Part shown: positions 22,385-33,762 of the stretch, in pieces
Layout: each line of letters opens with the position of its first letter
Numbering within the stretch: the first letter of the stretch is position 1
Assembly (NCBI RefSeq): GCF_010093535.1
Contig: NW_022985186.1
Coordinates: 891,639 to 955,638, forward strand
Reading direction: 5' to 3'
Length of the DNA: 64,000 nucleotides
Source of the DNA: Lindgomyces ingoldianus
Taxonomy: Eukaryota > Ascomycota > Dothideomycetes > Pleosporales > Lindgomycetaceae
Notes under the pieces: model-generated
The model's database searches: none
What the model was told of the DNA's origin: nothing
What the model saw: only the letters and a program-made list of their open reading frames with translations
Program-made: the position numbers and the translations under genes

Positions 22385-25186
22385 TAACTTAGTAAACATT
22401 AACTTATTACACTTATTTAAAAAAAAAATTTTAAGTTTTTACTATTTTATGCTTAAAAGGCATTAGAGTTTAATTAAATTCTTTAGTTAATACTAGTGTA
22501 TATAGTTTTTTATTTATTAACTTAATAACTACTAAGTCTTTATTTTAATACTTTTATGTCTTTATCTAATGTTTACTTTTTAAAGGCTTAGTTAAGAGTT
22601 TTTAAGACTAAATTTAAGTTCCTATCTACTAGTATATCTGCCTATATATACAAATTAATAGTAGAAGTATCTAAAACTACCTCTTTATAATTATAAACTT
22701 AGGCTTATAGGATTATATTATTAGCTTTAAATAGTTATATTATTTTAAACTTTAACTAAATATAAAAAAAAAATTATATAGCTTAATAAGTATTTTACTA
22801 CTTATAAACTTTTACTGCCTTTACTTATGCAATTAAATTAGCCTACATGTAATAAAAAAGTAGAGTTAGATATTAGACAACACAACACACTATAGAAAAA
22901 GAACTACCTTTAGTAGTTATACAGCCTAATAATTAACTGCATTAAAGGTTTACTAAGGCTACTAAAATTATACTACTTTTTTATTGCTTATAGTCTAAAA
23001 ACACTTAAATTATTAATCTGCTTATTTATTAAAAAGTCTAGAACAGGTCTAAAGAACATCTATTCTCTTACTATTACTTTCATCTTAGTAAATGCTTTCT
23101 ATTTTAATATAAAAAAATAAGTTTTTTTTNNNNNNNNNNAATAAGTTTTTTTTAACTTTTATTTATAAAATTAAGTGTTTAATTAAAGATAAGTAAGCTT
23201 TACTATTAAATAATAAATATAAAACTAAAGTATTAGTAAACTTCTAATTACTATCTAAATACTATTAGTACTAAGATGTATTAAGCTACACTATAGCCTA
23301 CTAATTACTAGCACATTGCTTATATAATAATAAGATTGTTCTTACTAAACCTCTTTTTAATAGTTACGGCCCTTTATATAAACAGAATGTTAAGGAACTA
23401 AAGGTAATAAAAAAGTATATTATAAATAATCTAAAATATAGCTTTATTAAGTAAAGTTAAAGCCCTTTTACAGTTTTTATTTTTTATATATAGTAACTTA
23501 TATATTTATGTTAATTACTATAAACTTAACACTATTACTTATAAAAATGTGTATCTAATACTATGCATAAACAAACTTCTATTAAGACTTATAAAGGTAG
23601 CTATTTTTATAAAGTTTAATATTTACATAGCTTTTAATAAAATTAGAATAGACCTAAGCTTTAAAAAGTATACTACCTTTTAGACATAATATAAAATGTA
23701 TATGTGTAAAGTTTTACCTTTTAGATTCTATAATAGCCTAGCAACTTACTAGCACTATATAAATAATATATTACTTAACTACTTAAACAACTTTTACATT
23801 ACTTATCTAAATAACATTTTTATCTACTTTAAAAATAAAGCAACTTATATCTTTTATGTTAAAAAGGTTTTAAAAAGGCTTTAGTAAGTAAGATTATAAG
23901 TAAAGATTAAAAAAAGTAAATTTTATGTTACTTAAATAAAGTACCTTAGCTATATACTTTTAAATAAAGGAATAGAGGTTAACCTACAGAAAGTAGAGGT
24001 GCTATGCAACTAGTAAGCGCCTACTACTATAATAAGTGTAAAAAAAATTTATATAGTAAAACTAATTATTACACTTTAAAGTCTTACTACCTCTTTTATA
24101 TAGACTTTAGAGTGTAATAGGGCTTTTAAAAAGCTAAAGTTTAAGCTACTAAAAATACCTACACTTTACTATTTTAACTTTATATTATAAACTAAAATTA
24201 AAACTAACGCTTTTAATAGAGTAGTAGTAAAAGTCCTATCTTAGAAACATGCTAATAGAAATTAGTGCCTTGTTTTATTCTATAGTAAGGTGCTATCTAG
24301 TTTAAAGCTAAACTAGAAAATATATAATAAAGAGCTATTTATAATTATTATAGCATTTAAATAATAAAAGGCTAAGCTTATATTAGTAATAATAAGCACT
24401 CTAGTATTACTAATTATTAGTTATTAAAGTACTTTATAATAATAAAAGTACTAAATGCTTGTTAAGTTTATTAAGCTAAAAAGTTAGCTTAGTATTACTT
24501 CTAAATTAAGTACACCTCTAGTAAGAATAACACAAGGGCAGACATTCTTAGCTATTATAAATAAGATATAGAAAATTTAAAAGCAGCTTAAACTAATAAC
24601 TAGTTAAAAGTTTAGCTTAGACTATATTAACTTTACTTTTAAATTAATAAAAAATTAGCTTAGTACTATATTACTTAAATAATAACCTAAGCAACTTTAC
24701 TAAATATTATAAAAGAACTAAACTAAGTTATGTCTTTAGATTTTTTAAAATTAATTAATGTATTACTTTAAAAAATTAAGCTTTTTTTATGTAAAAGTAA
24801 AAACTCTTACTTTACTATTATTAAATAAAAAATAGACTACTTTTCTATGCTAACTATTTATATGTTTTAGTAGACTTACTACTATGTACCTAACTTATCT
24901 AAGAAGTCAATAATTAAGTATCTTTAGCACACTCTAGTGCTACTAAGACTTAGTAGTTACTGTCTTAAAAGTACTACTAGAAGGGTATAAAAGCTACTTA
25001 TAAATAATATGTATAAAATTACCTTCTTTATTATAAAGCTTATCTAAAATAGACTAAAACTTTAGAGTTTATTTACTTTTTTTTAATCTCGAATTAACTA
25101 ATACAGCACCTATGTATTAATTTTAAAGATTTTTTTAAAAATAAGTTTAGTTATAACTAGATTATAGTTATAATTAATTAGAAATC
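22385..25186 (+). pseudogene. gypsy-2 pol: protease, reverse transcriptase, RNase H, start of integrase
   Basis: The protease remnant is near 22480-22510 (L-V-Y-S-F-V in place of DTGASVYSFV). RT begins near 23340 (K-I-V-L-T-K-P, then G-P-L-Y-K-Q) and reads through F-I-K-Q-S-Q-S-P-F, with the YLD-type box region near 23790-23830. RNase H and its downstream linker follow at 24150-24560, then an integrase N-terminal linker (Y-Y-V-P-N-L) near 24880. A 10-N gap lies inside. The copia-1 insertion at 25187 interrupts integrase, which resumes at 31889. This is a different gypsy family from gypsy-1. Confidence 0.78.
23130..23139. other. Assembly gap (10 N)
   Basis: Ten N. The 14 bases before the gap (AATAAGTTTTTTTT) are repeated directly after it, so the contig ends may overlap rather than flank missing sequence. 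Confidence 0.98.
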
Positions 25187-25404
25187 TGTCGCGTATACTA
25201 AGAGCCTTGGCTGGGGCTCAGAGCCTGGGACTGGGGCTCGGAGCCTGGGACTGGGGGCTCAGAGCCTGGGACGCAGCTCAGGATCTGGAGATATTATGTT
25301 CCAAAGCTTAGTGTATATAAGGAGAGCCTTTAGCTCTCTTAGATAGCAGAGTTACTTTATCTAATCTTCTAAACAGCTACTGCTAGGCTATTTTATCCTC
25401 TACA
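25187..25404 (+). repeat. 5' LTR of copia-1 (218 bp)
   Basis: TGTCGCGTATACT...CTCTACA. It contains three near-identical copies of GAGCCTGGGAC and a TATATAAGGAG box suitable as core promoter. It aligns with the 3' LTR end to end. Confidence 0.93.
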
Positions 25405-25420
25405 GTTATAGGCCTAGCGC
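25405..25420 (+). other. Primer binding site for half tRNA-iMet in copia-1
   Basis: GTTATAGGCCTAGCGC immediately follows the 5' LTR. With two RIP-type transitions it is the complement of the anticodon arm of eukaryotic initiator tRNA-Met, the internal 'half-tRNA' primer known for the copia group. Confidence 0.7.
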
Positions 25421-25529
25421 TTTAAGAACTTAGGATAATTTTCCCTGTATAACTATAGCGCTAGCAAAAGCTGTTTAGAAGCTTTTTTATCTTTATTACC
25501 TTTAAAGCCTATGTTATAGCTAATTAAGA

Positions 25530-28500
25530 TGCTCCTCTCCTAACAGAAGCATACTAGCTTAAGGACTATGCAAGCTGGCCTCTCTAGTTTATCTAGCTCT
25601 AGTTCTATGCTTTTAGTAAAAACCTATAGGACATAATTAATCTAGATAGACTAGACGCTCTAAATCCTATAGACAGCGCTCTAGAGATGCCTATACTTAG
25701 AGCAATTACTGCTAAGAACCTACTAAAAAAGGCTAACATATAGTACTAGACTAATATTGCTAAGTACTAAGCTTAATTAAGTAACTAGGCTTTCTGCGTA
25801 ACATGTCTTTAGACAATTTAGAACTAAGTTAATGTAACTGTTGCACTAGAGCTCTTAGGACCTATAATAATATAGCTTATATTAGAAAACTAATTTACTC
25901 TATAGGCACTTATATAAGCCTTAAAATAAGATCTAGCACTAATAGATGTAAGTAGAAAGAATTTTATATAAGTAAAGTATAAAGCTTACTTTACTAAGGT
26001 AAAGTATAGCACTATAACTTTAAAAGCTTAGTACTAGCAGTAGCACTTTCTATATACTAAGGTAAGAACTTATAAGATTCTTAATGTAGAAGGCTAGCTT
26101 ACTGCACAAGACTTCCTAGACGCCCTAGCTCTAAAGCTTGCACTAGACTAGGCGCGCTCTATGCACTAGAGGGTTATAGAGGCTAGCACACTTAGTAAGA
26201 AGCCTTTAATAATTTAGAAAATTAGTAAAATCTTTTTAATAATGCTTTAAAAGCACTTCTTACACATAAGTAACTAAGGCATAAGTATATTTATAACACT
26301 TAGTAGATAATTAGATAATAATTTAGCCTAATTTATTTTAGCCTAATTAGGCTACTTATGCCTATGTAGAGCTTTAGGGCAATTTTTTTATCTATAAAAA
26401 GTAGTAGAGTGTAGAGACCTTATATTAGCAGTTACTAAAAAGCTAAAAAAGCTTAGTAAAACTGCACACTAGAAGATTCTTAAGAGGCTTAAATAAGCGT
26501 AGCATAAAAAAGTAAAAGCTGTACTACTTAAAAAAGGCTATGTAATTCTAGATAGAGCCTCCTCTACTTTAAAAGCTATTAAAAGATTAGACAAGCTAGC
26601 ATTTCTAAAAAGTATTATTACTGCACTTATTAACCTAGCGCTCTTAGTAAAACTAAAAATGCACATAACTATAAATTTTAACACTTACTTACTTTTTATA
26701 AGCATAATTTTAGACAATAGAAGTGCTACGCACTTAGTAAATAGTATAAAGCTACTTATACTTAGGTTATTTAAGAAAGCTTAAAGTTTACATATAGTAA
26801 AAGCTAGCACTTAGTTATTTCTAATCTAGAGAACAGAAACTAGAAAGCTTAAAAGAGTGTTAAATAAAGCATAGAAAGAGCGCATAAAAGATCTTATACT
26901 ATAAAAGGTAGTTATAGTAGAAAGACTTTACATTAATATTATTTTAAAAGCTTATTTAAAAGAAAAAAGACTATAGTATTTAAAACTTAACTATATACTA
27001 CGCATAAGCATGCTAGAAAAGAATAAGGTACTTATAACACTTTACTAAAAACAGAACTTTATGTTTATTAAATATAAAGTTGTTTTTTTTTACTTACTAG
27101 TGTAAAGTGTGCTTTTAGATTACTAATGCTTATAAACTATATTCTTACACTTAGACTTAGAAGAGCTCTAGTATACACACACAGGACACCTAGGCTCTAA
27201 AGCTCTATAGGCTCTAGTTAAAAGCATAAGAAATATATAAATAATAAGTATAAAGTAAGTATGCTGTAAGCACTGTGTAATAACACATGCTAAGTAAGTT
27301 ATATTAAGAAGACTAAAAAAGCAAGCTCTCTACTTATTTTAGAGAATTACATAGGACATGTTTAATATGCTATTAGGGCGCAGCAAAGCTCTATAAATAA
27401 TAATTATTAAGAATAAATATAGTAGTAAAATTTTTTTATACTCTTTTTAAGCAAAAACACTCTTAGAAATTTAAAAAGTAATAAAAAACTTTAAAAGTAT
27501 AGTGTCTAATTAATATAAGCTTTAGATTAGTAAAATATAGTAAGATAACAACACTACTATACTTCTTTAGTATAAAAAGTTAAGGTATAAGCTTTAAGTA
27601 AAAAAATCTAGTATTAATATTAAAAGCTTTTTACTATACACTTATAAGCTAAATAAAGCTGTAGAAAAAGCTAGATAAGAAATAATTATAAAGTTTATTA
27701 AGATAAGAAGCAGCGCAGAACTCCCTAAAAAGCTCTAGCTAGAAGTAGTAGACATAGCAACATAGCTGTATAATATAAGCCTGTTGCACATACATAACCT
27801 ACGCTTACTAAATAAAGTCTTAGATGTGTAGTTTACTAACTACTTTAAATACTATAAGCTAGAGTAAGTAAGAAGTGCTATAGCTAATTTAAGGCCTAAT
27901 TAGAGCAGGACCTATGTATATAGCTGTTATGCTTACCTACTTAATAGGGAGTAAGCAGCTAGGTGTTAGAAGCAAAGCTTTAAAGTAACTTTATAAGGCT
28001 ACATAGAATATCTTATAAGCTATAAAGCCTTAAATATCTATAAAATATAAGTTTTATTACTTAACTAGGTAATTACTATAAAAAATATAGCTTTTAATAA
28101 GACACGCTTTTATAAAGATAAAAGTAATAAGCTAATTTCTTAAAAAAAAGCCTTTAAGATTATTAAAATTCTTAATAAGTAAAGTAAGATTTATAATATA
28201 GAAAAAGCCTTTAAGCTTCTACCTTAAAAGTTAGATAAGTAGTAAAGTAATATACTAAATTAAAAGCTTTAAAAGTGTAAGCTTAAAAGTGTAAAAACTA
28301 AAAAGCTTATTAAAACTTAAGTTAGCTAGCTAAAGAATTAGCACTTAAAGGTAAAAGTAACTATGTAAGTAATAAGTATAATAAGTAAGTTACTAAGAAT
28401 TTACACAGTTTTTAATAAACATATAGCACTTATTACTCTAGAGCTAACTCTTAAGCTAGAGCTTGCAGATAGCTCTACAACACGCCCTATACAGAGTAGG

Positions 28501-30535
28501 CACAAGCATACTAGTAATCCTTAGTAAGCGCACTTAACTAGGGAAGCAAATTTACTAGGCTTATTAAGTTAAATAGCTAACTTACTAGTTAAAAAATTAA
28601 CTTTTACTTTTTACACTAAGACATTATCTTTTATAGCTTTAGTTAAAGTAAGTAAGGCACTTTTTAAACATATGTATAATAAAAAAAGCTAGAGACTAGC
28701 TACATATATAAGCTAAAAAATATAAAGGTAAGATTTTAATAACCTAGGTAAGCCTAGAGATGCAGAAAGCAGAGGTATATATACAACACTTTTAAAGAGA
28801 AGTAGTATATATATTACTTTAGTTAATCTAAAGCACTTTTAAATAAACTTTTTTAAAGCATTTATTACTTATAATAACAGAGCGCTTAAAACACTTTACA
28901 TAGTGTTTTTTATAGCTAATTTCTTTAAGCAGCTTTAACTAAGAGCTTATAAGCTTCTAAAGAAACTTTTAAAATAAAAAGATTTATATAAACACTTATA
29001 TAAAAATCTTTTTAAAATTATAGTATAAAAAAAATAGCTACCCTACTTAAAAAAGGCACTTAGAAAAAGATTATATAAACTAAAGTAATGTCTAAGCTGC
29101 TTCTACTAAAGTAAGTATTTATGTATAAATTTAACTAAAATAGGTATTTTGCTAAATGTAAAGCTTGCATTTGCGCACATAGTAATCTCTAAAGCAAGGA
29201 ATTGCTCTAGTTAACCTATGCTACTACTCTTACAGCTACATTCTTTTAAATAGTAATAGTAATAGCAGCTTAATTTAACTTAAAGATTAAGTAATATAAT
29301 GTTATAAGCGCGTTCTTAAACACACACTATAAAAGTAAGCTAGAAGTAACATGTAAGCTTCTAGAAAGCTTTATAAAGCCTAGCATATGTGTTAAGCTTT
29401 TATAAGCCCTATACAGACTGCGCAACTTACTAATCTTATAGTACTAAAAGCTTTTATAAGCTTTTTAAAAGCTTAAGCTTATTTTATCTAAAAAAAAGCT
29501 ATGCTTATTCTTTAACTATAATTACTATATTTTACTTCTTTTTTATGTAAATAACATACTTTATATTTATTACTATAATAATAAGTTAAAAGCTTACTAA
29601 TTAATTAGTGTAATTAAGGAAATATATAAGCTAAAAAATTAAAGGCTATGTAAATAGTTTTTAAGAATTAAAATAATTAAAAATAGAAAAGCTAAGATAA
29701 TTTAGCTAGTACATAACATGTATATTAAAAAAGTAGTAAAGAAGTTTAACCTTATAGAGAGCGTGCTCTTTTTAGGGACTTCTTTACTATTAGAAGAGCT
29801 TATAAGCAACTAAGGATTAGTAATAAAGTATAAAATTAAAGAATACTAAGAGTGTGTAGGATTAACACTTTATACTGTAATTATAGTGCGCCCTAATGTA
29901 GCGTTTGTAGCATTCTAGCTCTTCTACTACCTAATAAACCTAGGAAAGCAGCACTTCTAGGCAGTAAACTAAGCAATTGTGTACCTGTATTGCATAAGGC
30001 ATATAGGCATATAATATAGAGCACTAGAAGGCACGCAACTTATTATGTGTAAAGATGTGTCTTTTACTAACTACATAAAGACTAGATAATTATTCTATAG
30101 ATACATTATTTTACTTTTTAAAAAACTAATTCTATAAAAAGCAGCTCTCTAGCTAATAGTAACTATGTTTATAATAAAGGCTAAGCTGCATACTTTAGCG
30201 CACATTATAAAGGAATTACTAGCTCTAAAACACTTCTTTAAAAAGCTTACCCTAGAGCTAGGCACACTGTAGCAAATCTACTGTAACAACTAGCAGATAA
30301 TTAGGTTAGTAGTAGAGAAGAACACCTAGATAACTACCTACTAGCGCTATATTAATATTTAGAACATGTAGCTGCGCTAGGAGCATGTAAAAGGATTTTT
30401 TAAAGTGCGCTATATTAAAATAAGCAACATGCTAGCAGATAGACTTATAAAGCACTTACTAAAATAGTAATTTAAGCACTTTAAGCAGCTTTTTAACTTT
30501 AAAGACACATAAATAAGCTTTTAAGGGGAGAAATT
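25530..30535 (+). pseudogene. copia-1 gag-pol polyprotein, RIP-inactivated
   Basis: Gag occupies about 25530-26650. The protease motif near 26713 reads D-N-R-S-A-T-H. GAG-pre-integrase and the HHCC-like region lie near 27160-27320 (H-T-G-H-L-G, C-C-K-H-C). The integrase core follows, with a C-terminal part near 27720-28090 containing N-I-S-L-L-H-I-H-N and Y-V-Y-S-C-Y-A-Y-L-L-N-R-E, typical of fungal copia integrases. RT is recognisable near 29090-29470 after a frameshift, then RNase H near 30270-30535 (N-Q-Q-I-I-R-L-V-V-E and a final L-A-D-R-L-I-K-H). Stops are mostly TAG/TAA for Trp/Gln. The polyprotein made cytoplasmic particles and cDNA; it is now dead. Confidence 0.85.
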
Positions 30536-30689
30536 GTTAATTATTAATAGTAAGGACATTCTTACACTGCCTAGAAACAAGAGGGCTATCTACTAGTAGG
30601 GACACCCCCCTATGCTATAGAGTTTAAGTAGGGATTTAGTACATAAGATGCGCAAAAACATAGAACGCCTAAACTATAAAGAGATTAAC

Positions 30690-31390
30690 AAGCTTACCTA
30701 AGAGCTCCTTAGCGCGCTAGCGACGCGCTAGGAGCCTAGAGGAGACAACACCCTGCTCCTCCTCCTCCACCTCCTCCACCTCCTCTTCTACCTCCTCTTC
30801 CTCCTCCTCTTCCTTCTCCTCTTTCTTCCCCTCCTTCTCTACTACCTTCTCTATAACATCTTCTTTAAGCAGAGCTTAAACTACTAGCTAAAGCTAGGAC
30901 GCAGCCTATAGCCTGTTAGTCTAGTCTAAGGTATAACGCACAATCTCTGCAGAGAAGCTTACCTGCTTGTTCTTTTTAACAAGCGCTGTAACAAAGCGCT
31001 GCGCATAGACAACAGCAACAGGGGGACTGCAAATAGGTTAAAAGCTAGATCACCCTACACACTACTACAGGGCTTACAGGGGCAGGCAGCTGTGCCTAGA
31101 GGAACAGCGCTAGCAGCGCAAACTGCTAGTAGCAGAATTATAGCACTCCCTACTAGAGCGCCCTGTGAGCGCACTCTTTATGCAGCCTAAACAGGACTGC
31201 GCGCGGAGCGCACCAGGGGGAGGCCGGCGGGGGGTGGCGGGCGCAGGGCGGCAGGGGGTAGTAGGCGCGGGCTTGCAGGCAACGCAGCCCCGCAGAGCAG
31301 CAGCACGCAAGCAGGCGGCTCTTTTAGCTTTATTAAGCTACAGATGCACGTTAGCAGAGATTGCAGACAGGTTTAAAGTTTGTTTTTAAA
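30690..31390 (-). pseudogene. Antisense Cys-rich/acidic ORF captured in copia-1 3' region
   Basis: The minus strand carries one frame of about 230 codons broken only by stops at Gln-like positions, as RIP would give. From its N-terminal side it has a Pro/Ala-rich segment (~31200-31290), a Cys cluster (CLGCIKSALTGRSSRECYN and a later L-R-C-x-R-C, ~31100-31195), a helical segment (AVVYAQRFVTALVKKNKQ, ~30970-31020) and a strongly acidic Glu run (30752-30840) ending near 30690. The Cys pattern recalls the uncharacterised fungal DUF3716-type cluster, but I am not sure of that. It is antisense to the element. Part is GC-rich and less mutated than pol. Confidence 0.55.
30752..30840. repeat. CTC/CTT pyrimidine tract (poly-Glu codons on minus strand)
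   Basis: About 90 bp of almost pure C/T on the plus strand, made of imperfect CTCCTC and CTTCTC units. On the minus strand it reads as GAG/GAA codons in frame with the antisense ORF. Confidence 0.85.
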
Positions 31391-31504
31391 GCTTTTAAAA
31401 GCATTAACTTACACGCAGCATGTTAGTTAGACTTACAGAAGAGAAGCTTAAAAATTAGAAGAATTTATTTACCTCTGTTGCAGTAATTACAGCACGCATG
31501 TAAC

Positions 31505-31575
31505 CTGCGCTGCCTAGGGAAACAAGCATTGCGCTGCCTAGGGAAATAAGCATTGCGCTGCCTAGGGCAACAAGC
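31505..31575 (+). repeat. Three tandem 24-bp units near the copia-1 3' end
   Basis: The unit is GCGCTGCCTAGGGAAACAAG plus CATT, three copies (the last slightly changed). It lies outside any recognised coding region and is little affected by RIP. Confidence 0.9.
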
Positions 31576-31632
31576 ACAAACACAGGGTAAACGCGCAGCG
31601 CTGCTCTAACAAGCTAAGTTAACGCTTAACGC

Positions 31633-31657
31633 AGGTGAGCTGCTGCGCAGCTCACCT
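31633..31657 (+). repeat. Perfect hairpin and G-tract beside the copia-1 3' LTR
   Basis: AGGTGAGCTGC, loop TGC, GCAGCTCACCT: 11-bp perfect arms. A short G-rich purine run follows directly before the 3' LTR at 31666 and may be the polypurine tract that primes plus-strand cDNA. Confidence 0.8.
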
Positions 31658-31665
31658 GGGGGGTG

Positions 31666-31883
31666 TGTCGCGTATACTGAGAGCCTTGGCCGGGGCTTAG
31701 AGCCTGGGACTGGGGCTCAGAGCCTGGGACTGGGGGCTCAGAGCCTGGGACGCAGCTCGGGATCTGGAGATATTATGTTCCGAAGCTTAGTGTATATAAG
31801 GAGAGCCTTTAGCTCTCTTTAATAGCAGAGTCACTTCATCTGATCTTCTGAACAGCTACTGCCAGGCTATTTTATCCTCTACA
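31666..31883 (+). repeat. 3' LTR of copia-1 (218 bp)
   Basis: TGTCGCGTATACTGAG...CTCTACA. It differs from the 5' LTR mainly by transitions. Confidence 0.93.
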
Positions 31884-31888
31884 ATATC

Positions 31889-32990
31889 TAAATAAGCTAT
31901 TTTTATTCCTTGCTATAAAATAATTAACACTTAAAAAATACTTACCTTATTTATTTAATAAGTGTACTATTTTAGCTATACACCTAAAACTATTATCTTT
32001 AACTAGGGACCTTAGTTTATATCTAGTTCCTAGTCTAAATTTTATTAAATTTTAGGTCTAAAAGTTAAGCTTTTTACTACTTATTATAAAGAAATAAATA
32101 GCTAAATAAAAATTATAAATAAGTATATTAATTAAAAACTAAGGCCTTTTATATTCTTTTACTAAGATAACTAGAGTTCTTTACTACTTTTAATTAATTA
32201 GGCTTAGATAACCTTAGTTTATATAATAATTAAAATGTTTTTATATTAAGTTTTATATAGCTCTAAACTTTATTAAAGCTAGAACTAAAAGCATTCTATA
32301 GAACCTATTACAGCTATAAATAAGCTAAATTATAAGAATGCTCTAGCATTAGCAACCTATATACATACAGCCTAAGAGTTAGCTAAGTCCTATATAAAAA
32401 AGGCCTAAGATTAGATGTAAACTGTAGTTAACTACTACTACTAGCTAGGTAACTAAAAAGTTAGCAACATAGTTTACCTAAACACTAAAAACTTAGCTAT
32501 TTAAAAACTCAGCTAAAAACTATTTAAATAATAAAAAAGCTCTTTTAAAGTACTTAAATAAGTTAGAAACTTATACTACTTAAAGCTACTTCTAAAGTTA
32601 AAAATACATAACATTTTTGCACTAAATATACTCTATAAAGACTCTTAAGATCTACTTTTAAAATAAAAACCTTTAAAACCCTCTAAAATTATTATTAATA
32701 AAGTAAAAAAGTAAAAAGTAAAAAAAAATAGTTACTAGTAAGCTTTACTAGAAAATACTTAAGTACTAAGTAAAATAAGTAAAACATAACCTTAATCTAG
32801 TCTAGTATAAGGCTTTACATTTTATAAGTTCTTTTTATAAACTAAAAGCTTTTTATAATAAGTATCTAAATTAGCTAAAACTTTTAAAGGCCTTATATAA
32901 GTAAATTAAGGCTTTAAAAGCTAGTATAAAAAGCATAGATTACTTAGTAAATAATAAAGTATAAAAGTAAAAAGTTAATTTATAGTTATA
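31889..32990 (+). pseudogene. gypsy-2 integrase core and chromodomain
   Basis: Resumes the frame cut by copia-1 (K-Q-A-I-F-I-P-C, the segment after the first catalytic Asp). The second catalytic region reads N-Q-G-P-Q-F-I-S near 32000 (Asp to Asn), and the following helix has the YYKEINSQ/KIINKYINQ pattern in place of ETDGQTERVN-type residues. The C-terminal part near 32730-32900 fits a chromodomain: V-T-S-K-L-Y-x-K-I-L-K-Y-x-V-K-x-V. Integrase would insert element cDNA in the nucleus; it is inactive here. Confidence 0.75.
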
Positions 32991-32999
32991 TATAATAGT

Positions 33000-33420
33000 A
33001 TTACAACTTTATAAACATAGTGCTAGAAAGGTCTAATAGTAAGCTATTAAACACTTTTAGACTTTTTTTTCTTTTTTTACTTTTCTTTTTTTTCCCTTTT
33101 CTTTTCTCTTTTCTTTTTAGACTTTTTTTAAACCTCTTTTACTTTATTCTTAGCTGCTTAAGAGTGCTATAATATTTATCTAAAAGTTAAACACTAAAGG
33201 TTTTAAGGCTAAAACTTAATAAAGCAGCTTAGTGTTTTAGTAGAATAAGGCTACCTAGACACTAGCTATAAAAAGTCTAGCCTTTTAGCTCTTTATAACC
33301 TATGCTACCTACACTAGGTTCTAAGTAAACTTTAAAATAGCTGTAAAAGCTTTCTTTTTATTCTTTTTACTTTTTATATTTTAGGCTGCTGCCTATAGCT
33401 TAAGATAGCTTTAAAAAACT
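33000..33420 (-). pseudogene. Possible antisense basic ORF in the gypsy-2 3' region
   Basis: Downstream of the chromodomain the minus strand has a fairly open frame interrupted by TAA/TAG. It has a Lys-rich basic run (from a 33060-33120 T/C-rich tract) followed by a segment with two Cys. Its position matches the antisense ORFs of gypsy-1 and copia-1. Low-complexity sequence makes this weak, and no 3' LTR of gypsy-2 was found to close the element. Confidence 0.3.
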
Positions 33421-33760
33421 AAAAAAAAAATTTATAATATAAAAGAACCTACATGTGTGTTAGTAAACTATACTTTAGCTATATTAAACTATATTTATAT
33501 AAAGTTATATTTTTTATTATGTAAAGTGTAATACTTACATTTTTTTAATTTAAAAGACTAAAAAGAGAACTTAACTTAAAAGCTATAAGCTAAAGTGTAG
33601 GCAGCTTAAAAGCAGATAACTTAAAAGGCCTCTAAAGAGGCTCTAGAAGGGGGGCAAAGCAGCATAGTAATTTTCTTTAATGCTATAATTAGTTAGTAGA
33701 CTAAGCTATAAGATATTAAGTGCATAATAATACTTATAAAGTAAAGATTTAAATAATAGC
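33421..33760. other. Unassigned AT-rich sequence, probably gypsy-2 3' region
   Basis: Lies between the possible antisense frame and pogo P3. It contains a short less-mutated stretch (CTCTAGAAGGGGGGCAAAGC near 33640). No LTR or gene was recognised. Confidence 0.4.
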
Positions 33761-33762
33761 TA

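Larger units (their letters stand above)
25187..31883 (+). mobile_element. Ty1/copia retrotransposon copia-1, complete (6.7 kb)
   Basis: Two 218-bp LTRs (25187-25404, 31666-31883), with AAATC before and ATATC after (4 of 5 matching). Domain order is gag, protease, integrase, RT, RNase H, which is diagnostic for Ty1/copia. A half-tRNA primer site lies at 25405. It is inserted in gypsy-2 integrase, whose reading frame can be joined across it. A 1.1-kb region after RNase H carries an antisense frame, a pyrimidine tract, 24-bp repeats and a hairpin. RIP damage is heavy in the coding part and lighter in the LTRs and the 3' region. Confidence 0.93.

Noticed and set aside
31165..31389. Plus-strand 74-codon ORF, Gly/Ala/Arg-rich
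   Set aside because: It is the complement of the better supported antisense frame; its composition follows from that GC-rich stretch.
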